Assembly: GCA_041563315.1 (NCBI GenBank)
Contig: JBFFNE010000054.1
Coordinates: forward strand, 1 to 19,593
Direction: 5' to 3'
Source of the DNA: JBFEYJ01 sp041563315
Lineage (GTDB): Bacteria; Pseudomonadota; Gammaproteobacteria; Thiohalomonadales; Thiohalomonadaceae
Length of the DNA stretch: 19,593 bases
Below, in pieces: positions 15,256 to 19,593 of this stretch. The position numbers were made by a program, and so were the translations under genes. Below the pieces are notes generated by a model, which searched no databases, was not told where the DNA came from, and saw nothing but the letters and a program-made list of their open reading frames with translations. The first letter of the stretch is position 1; every line of letters starts with the position of its first letter.

Positions 15256-18200
15256 CTACAACAACACCCGCTCGATGCCACCCTGCTTCACCTTTTCGAT
15301 AAAGCGCTGTTGCCACTGATCGCCCAGTTGGCGGTTGGCCAGCTCGACGACGATGTAGTCGCTCTCCATACCGGTCGCCTCGGTGTAGCGCGAGAGCCCC
15401 TGGTGGCAGGCCGGACAGGAGGTAAGAATCTTCACCTCACCCTTGGTCCTTTGATCGCCGGTGTAGCCGGCGATACCGCTGCGCAGCTCCTCCTCCTTGC
15501 GGAAGCGGACCTGGGTGGCGATATCAGGCCGGGAGATAGCAAAGGTGCCGGCCTCGCCGCAACAGCGATCAGAAAGGCGCACCTCTTGCCCCATCAGGGT
15601 GGCGGCGACCTTGACCGGGTTGTGCTGTTTCATCGGCGTGTGGCATGGGTCGTGGTAGAGATAATGTTTACCCTCCACCCCTTCGGTCTTCACCCCTTTC
15701 TCCATCAGGTACTCGTGGATATCGAGCAGCCGGCAGCCGGGGAAGATCGCCTCGAACTGGTACTTGAGCAGCTGATCCATGCAGGTGCCACAGGAGACGA
15801 TCACCGTCTTGATATCGAGGTAATTCAGGGTGTTGGCCACGCGGTGGAACAACACCTGGTTATCGGTGGAGATGCGCTTGCCTTTAACGTCGTCCCCACC
15901 GGAGCTCTGGGGATAACCGCAGCAGAGATAGCCTGGCGGTAACACCGTTTGCGCACCGGTTTCATAGAGCATCGCCAGGGTCGCCAGTCCCACCTGGCTG
16001 AATAGCCGCTCGGAGCCGCAACCGGGGAAGTAGAACACCGCCTCGGACTCTTCATTGCTGCGGGCCGGATCACGCAGGATCGGCACCACCTTGTTGTCCT
16101 CCAGGCCGAGCATGGCGCGGGTGGTCTGGCTCGGCAGGCCGCTGGGCATCGGCCGCTTCATGAAATTGATCACCTGCTCCTTCACCGGCATCTTGCCGGT
16201 GGTGCCCTTGGGCCGCTTCTTGCTGCTGCCAAGCAGACCAAGACGTTTGGCCACATGATGTGCCAGGCGCTGGCCGGCATAGCCCCACTCGATCAGGCTC
16301 TTGCGCATCAGCTTGATGGTCGACGGATCGGTGACATTGAGAAACGCCATGGAGACGCGGGTGCCGACGTTGCTACGCTTCTGTCCCCGGGCACGCAGGA
16401 TGTTGCGCATACGCACCGAAACATCACCGAAGTCGATATCCACCGGACACGGTTTTTCACAACGGTGGCAGACGGTGCAGTGATCGGCCACGTCGTTCAT
16501 CTCGTCGAAATGACGCACCGAGATGCCGCGGCGGGTCTGTTCCTCGTAGAGGAACGCCTCGATCATCAGGCCAGTGGCGAGGATCTTGTTGCGCGGCGAA
16601 TAGAGGAGGTTGGCGCGCGGCACATGGGTGGTGCAGACCGGCTTGCACTTGCCGCAGCGTAGGCAGTCCTTGACCATGGCGTTGAGCTCGCCGAGTTCGC
16701 TCGCCTCGAGGATCAGCGCCTCCTGCTGCAGCAGCCTCAGCGACGGGGTGTAGGCGTTGTCCAGCCCGGAACCGGCCAGCAGTTTGCCGCGGTTGAAGCG
16801 CTGCTCCGGATCCACCTTCTGCTTGTAGGCGGTAAAGGCCTCGACCACCTCGGGGGCGAGGAACTGCATCTTGGTGAGGCCAATGCCGTGCTCGCCGGAG
16901 ATCACCCCGCCGAGGGACTCGGCCAACGCCATGATGCGCTCGACCACCCGCTCGGCCTCGTGCAGCATCTCGTAGTCGTTGGAGTGCACCGGGATGTTGG
17001 TGTGCACGTTGCCATCGCCGGCGTGCATGTGGGTGGCGACGAACAGGCGCTTGGTGCGCATCGCTGCATGAATGTCATCGAGCTTCTCACGCACGCCTTC
17101 CAGTTCGCCGCCGCTGTAAATCTCCTTGAGCGCCCGCTCCACCTCGCAGCGATAGGAGACGCGCAGCTCCTGGCGCTGAAATAGACTGAACAGGGTGTCG
17201 CCGGGACGCAGCCGCTCACACAGCTCGGCGCCGAGCGCCGTTGCATGGTTCTTCGCCGGACTGTCGAGTCCATCGAGGAAGGACTGCCAGCGCTGGCGCA
17301 CCCTCTCCAGATGCGCCAGTGCGGCGGTGCGCTTGCCCTCGACGATGGCGGTGTTCTCCGCACTCTCCTCGTAGTCGGGATCGCGCGGCCGCTCAGGCAT
17401 CGCCCCTTGAAGGTAGTCAACCACCGCGTCGATGATAGACAGCTTGTTGCTAATCGACTGCTCGATGTTGATGCGTTCGATCCCTTCACTGTAGTCGGCC
17501 AGGCGCTCCAGCGGGATCACCACATCCTCGTTGATCTTAAAGGCGTTGGTGTGGGCGGCGATGGCAGCAGTACGCGCCCGGTCGGCCCAGAAACGGTGAC
17601 GCGCCTCGGGGCTGACGGCGATGAACCCCTCCGCCTCGCGGGCATTGGCCATGCGCACTACGGTGGAGGCGGCCTCGGCCACCCGATCCTCATCCTCGCC
17701 GACGATATCGGCGATCAGCACCATCTTCGGCAGGTCCGGGCGCGGCGCCTTGGTGCTGTAGTTGACCGCCTTGATGTAGCGGTCATCCAGGTGCTCGAGC
17801 CCCGCCAGCATCACATCGGGCAGGGCATCGAGGTAGTCCTTGGTCTCGACGATGGCCGGCACCGAGCGGCGCAGGTCGGCGCCGAAAAACTCCATGCACA
17901 CAGTACGGGTGTGGCGAGGCATACGGTGCAGCACGAAAACCGCGGAGGTGATGATGCCGTCGCACCCCTCCTTCTGCACCCCCGGCAGGCCACCCAGGAA
18001 CTTGTTGGTCACGTCCTTGCCCAGGCCACGCTTGCGCAAATGTTCGCCCGGGATACGGAGGGTCTCCGGCTCGCCTTGCAGGGTCTTGCCGTCGGCGCCG
18101 TAACGGCTGACGCGAAACTCGGCCAGCGCCACCTCGTGGATCTTACCGAGGTTGTGGTTGAGCCGCTCCACCTCCAGCCAGTTACCGTCCGGCATCACCA

Positions 18201-19110
18201 TGCGCCAGGAGACCAGGTTATCCAGGGTCGTGCCCCACATCACCGCCTTCTTGCCGCCGGCGTTCATCGCGATGTTGCCGCCGATGCAGGAGGCATCTTG
18301 CGAGGTAGGATCGACGGCAAAGACATGGTCCGCCGCCTCGGCTTTTTCCGAGACGCGGCGGGTGACCACTCCGGCGCCGACGAACAACGTCGTCACCTCG
18401 CGCTCCACGCCGGGAAGCTGGCGCGGGGTCACCTCGCCCATCATCTCCAGCTTTTCGGTGTTGATCACCGCAGTATCCGCATGCAGTGGTACCGCGCCGC
18501 CGGTATAGCCGGTGCCGCCGCCGCGCGGGATAAGGGTCAGCCCCAACGCGATGCAGGCGCGTACCACCTCGGCAACCTCCGCCTCGGTATCAGGGGTGAG
18601 CACGACGAAGGGGTATTCCACACGCCAGTCGGAGGCGTCGGTCACGTGCGAGACGCGCGCCAGCCCGTCGAACTGGATGTTGTCACGGCGGGTGACCTTC
18701 GCCAGGCGCCGCTCTACCTGCTGACGCCGTTCGCGCACCTGTGGCAGCCACTGCTCGAACTCGCTTACCGCCTTGCGCGTGGCATCGGCCAGTGCAATGG
18801 CCTCCTCGTTGCCTTCGGCGCGGGCGACGATCTGGTCCAGCCGGTGGTGCAGCGCATGGGCCAGCGAGTCCCAGCGCTTGTGGTTCTCGATGAGGTCGTC
18901 CTGGATGAAGGGGTTGCGGGTAATGACCCACATGTCCCCCAGCACCTCGAACAGCATCCGCGCCGAACGTCCGGTAACGCGCTCGCCGCGCAGCACGTCG
19001 AGGCGCTGCCACTGCGCCTCGCCGAGAAAGCGGATCACGATCTCGCGATCGGAAAAGGAGGTGTAGTTGTAGGGGATCTCGCGAATGCGGACGGGGGAAT
19101 GTGTGCTCAT
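15256..19110 (-). CDS. Giant DUF3683/FAD-oxidase/Fe-S/CCG oxidoreductase (fused GlcD- and GlcF-like)
   Basis: This 1284-residue protein fuses parts usually split among subunits. Residues 1-150 match DUF3683 (REIPYNYTSFSDREIVIRFL) and a helical stretch. A PCMH FAD domain (about 160-395) has PRGGGTGYTGGAVP (195-208) and GGNIAMNAGGKKAVMWG (277-293). The FAD-oxidase C-terminal domain has HMHAGDGNVHTN (694-705) and SGEHGIGL (738-745). Two 4Fe-4S motifs follow: C816, C819, C822, C826 and C878, C881, C884, C888. Two CCG modules have C1031/CC1063-1064/C1107/C1110 and C1156/CC1183-1184/C1232/C1235. Such enzymes oxidise D-2-hydroxyacids (D-lactate, glycolate, 2-hydroxyglutarate) and pass electrons to quinones; the substrate here is unknown. 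No signal peptide is seen, so it probably acts at the inner face of the membrane. The ATG at 19110 lacks a clear ribosome site. The GlcG-like gene follows after 152 bases. Confidence 0.9.
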   Translation of the reverse strand: MSTHSPVRIREIPYNYTSFSDREIVIRFLGEAQWQRLDVLRGERVTGRSARMLFEVLGDMWVITRNPFIQDDLIENHKRWDSLAHALHHRLDQIVARAEGNEEAIALADATRKAVSEFEQWLPQVRERRQQVERRLAKVTRRDNIQFDGLARVSHVTDASDWRVEYPFVVLTPDTEAEVAEVVRACIALGLTLIPRGGGTGYTGGAVPLHADTAVINTEKLEMMGEVTPRQLPGVEREVTTLFVGAGVVTRRVSEKAEAADHVFAVDPTSQDASCIGGNIAMNAGGKKAVMWGTTLDNLVSWRMVMPDGNWLEVERLNHNLGKIHEVALAEFRVSRYGADGKTLQGEPETLRIPGEHLRKRGLGKDVTNKFLGGLPGVQKEGCDGIITSAVFVLHRMPRHTRTVCMEFFGADLRRSVPAIVETKDYLDALPDVMLAGLEHLDDRYIKAVNYSTKAPRPDLPKMVLIADIVGEDEDRVAEAASTVVRMANAREAEGFIAVSPEARHRFWADRARTAAIAAHTNAFKINEDVVIPLERLADYSEGIERINIEQSISNKLSIIDAVVDYLQGAMPERPRDPDYEESAENTAIVEGKRTAALAHLERVRQRWQSFLDGLDSPAKNHATALGAELCERLRPGDTLFSLFQRQELRVSYRCEVERALKEIYSGGELEGVREKLDDIHAAMRTKRLFVATHMHAGDGNVHTNIPVHSNDYEMLHEAERVVERIMALAESLGGVISGEHGIGLTKMQFLAPEVVEAFTAYKQKVDPEQRFNRGKLLAGSGLDNAYTPSLRLLQQEALILEASELGELNAMVKDCLRCGKCKPVCTTHVPRANLLYSPRNKILATGLMIEAFLYEEQTRRGISVRHFDEMNDVADHCTVCHRCEKPCPVDIDFGDVSVRMRNILRARGQKRSNVGTRVSMAFLNVTDPSTIKLMRKSLIEWGYAGQRLAHHVAKRLGLLGSSKKRPKGTTGKMPVKEQVINFMKRPMPSGLPSQTTRAMLGLEDNKVVPILRDPARSNEESEAVFYFPGCGSERLFSQVGLATLAMLYETGAQTVLPPGYLCCGYPQSSGGDDVKGKRISTDNQVLFHRVANTLNYLDIKTVIVSCGTCMDQLLKYQFEAIFPGCRLLDIHEYLMEKGVKTEGVEGKHYLYHDPCHTPMKQHNPVKVAATLMGQEVRLSDRCCGEAGTFAISRPDIATQVRFRKEEELRSGIAGYTGDQRTKGEVKILTSCPACHQGLSRYTEATGMESDYIVVELANRQLGDQWQQRFIEKVKQGGIERVLL

Positions 19111-19168
19111 CGAGGCCGTATATTTTGACTTCAGGAAAAGTTGGGTAGTTTACCATGCCCGGTGAGAT

Positions 19169-19237
19169 TGTAGGAGCGGCTTCCAGCCGCGACATCATCT
19201 CTCCAGCTGCACATCGCGGCTGGAAGCCGCTCCTACA
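19169..19237. repeat. Paired REP element (REPIN)
   Basis: Two perfect 24-base inverted arms, 19169-19192 and 19214-19237, are separated by 21 bases. Each arm starts or ends with TGTAGGAGCGG and holds its own palindrome GCGGCT-TCC-AGCCGC. This is the GTAGGAGCGGCTTCCAGCCGCGA type of REP common in gammaproteobacteria. It lies between the porin terminator and the FAD-oxidoreductase start. REP copies are mobilised by RAYT transposases; none is encoded in the window. Confidence 0.9.
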
Positions 19238-19257
19238 GGTATTGGGTCAATCCGGCG

Positions 19258-19285
19258 AAAAAAAAACGGGGCCCGAAGGCCCCGT
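19258..19285 (-). terminator. Terminator of the porin gene
   Basis: On the minus strand ACGGGGCC-TTCG-GGCCCCGT (19285-19266) is followed by a run of T to 19258. The GC-rich stem, TTCG loop and 33 bases from the porin stop make a textbook intrinsic terminator. Confidence 0.94.
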
Positions 19286-19317
19286 TCTTTACGTGCTAAA
19301 GGATTCGAAAGAATCGA

Positions 19318-19593
19318 TTAGAACTTCACGCGCAGGCCAGCGCCCACGGCGTTAACATCAGCATCAGCAGCGCTGTCGTCGTCGCTTACACGGTAAGCAA
19401 CGTGAACAGAGGTGCTCTTGCTGAAGGCGTGCTTCATGCCAACGGCCATGTAGCCATCGGTCTGTGTGCCATTGTCTACGTTGCCGTAGGAAGCAGAGAA
19501 GGTGTTGGCGCCCATAGCGTAGGAACCGGTCACATACATGAAGTTGGTGTTGTCAGTCAGACCGGTATCGATGGTCTCGTACTGGAAAGCAGC
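19318..19593 (-). CDS. Gram-negative porin, C-terminal part (cut by window edge)
   Basis: The frame enters from the right edge with no start in view and ends at 19318. The 91 visible residues alternate polar and hydrophobic residues as in beta-strands: TNFMYVTGSYAMG, NTFSASYGNVD, GYMAVGMKHAFS, TSVHVAYRVS and, after a DDDSAADADVN loop, AVGAGLRVKF. The final Phe with alternating hydrophobic residues is the outer-membrane signal read by the Bam complex. The pattern fits the general trimeric porins (Porin_4/OmpC-like). Internal Met residues are not starts. A strong terminator follows 33 bases later. Substrate specificity cannot be judged from the fragment. Confidence 0.85.
   Translation of the reverse strand, partial: AAFQYETIDTGLTDNTNFMYVTGSYAMGANTFSASYGNVDNGTQTDGYMAVGMKHAFSKSTSVHVAYRVSDDDSAADADVNAVGAGLRVKF

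Noticed and set aside
17245..19128. Long antisense open frame (627 codons) opposite the FAD oxidoreductase
   Set aside because: It mirrors the codon periodicity of a strongly supported GC-rich gene, shows no recognisable motif and has no ribosome site.

Overview
This window looks like ordinary chromosome from a moderately GC-rich gammaproteobacterium. The evidence is gene content and order. The block ygfB-pepP-ubiH-ubiI runs left, divergent from a ZapB-like gene, zapA, 6S RNA and fau. A glycine riboswitch lies beyond ubiI, which matches the enterobacterial order ubiI-gcvT. No prophage, insertion sequence, CRISPR array, tRNA or rRNA was seen. Naming a genus would be guesswork.

Layout. 1-233: minus-strand leader with a tandem glycine riboswitch cut by the left edge. 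Its likely promoter sits inside a six-copy heptanucleotide array. 234-4286: a 1350-residue PilZ/DUF1631/GGDEF/EAL protein with a TTG start. 4588-8411: ubiI, ubiH and pepP, two ubiquinone hydroxylases and an aminopeptidase. 8609-9181: ygfB. 9182-9366: back-to-back promoters. 9367-10807: ZapB-like gene, zapA, 6S RNA and fau, closed by a bidirectional terminator. 10869-11006: a 45-residue membrane protein. 11163-11535: a decayed EVE-domain gene. About 11600-11775: a relic that resembles a dispersed repeat. 11819-13336: ilvA, divergent from rpiA (13630-14289), which ends in a perfect 15-bp hairpin terminator. 14371-19110: a minus-strand group made of a giant fused FAD/Fe-S oxidoreductase, an exported GlcG-like protein and a 68-residue protein. 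19169-19237: a paired REP element. 19258-19593: terminator and C-terminus of a porin.

How the parts relate. The left block covers aerobic quinone synthesis, one-carbon and glycine metabolism, division (zapA) and growth-phase control of transcription (6S RNA). The right block looks like a respiratory 2-hydroxyacid oxidation module: the GlcD-like and GlcF-like functions are fused in one chain, with GlcG next to it. Most genes are housekeeping. The less described parts are the promoter built from heptamer repeats in front of the riboswitch, the PilZ-DUF1631 cyclic-di-GMP protein, the fused oxidoreductase with its two small neighbours, and the decaying segment 11163-11775.
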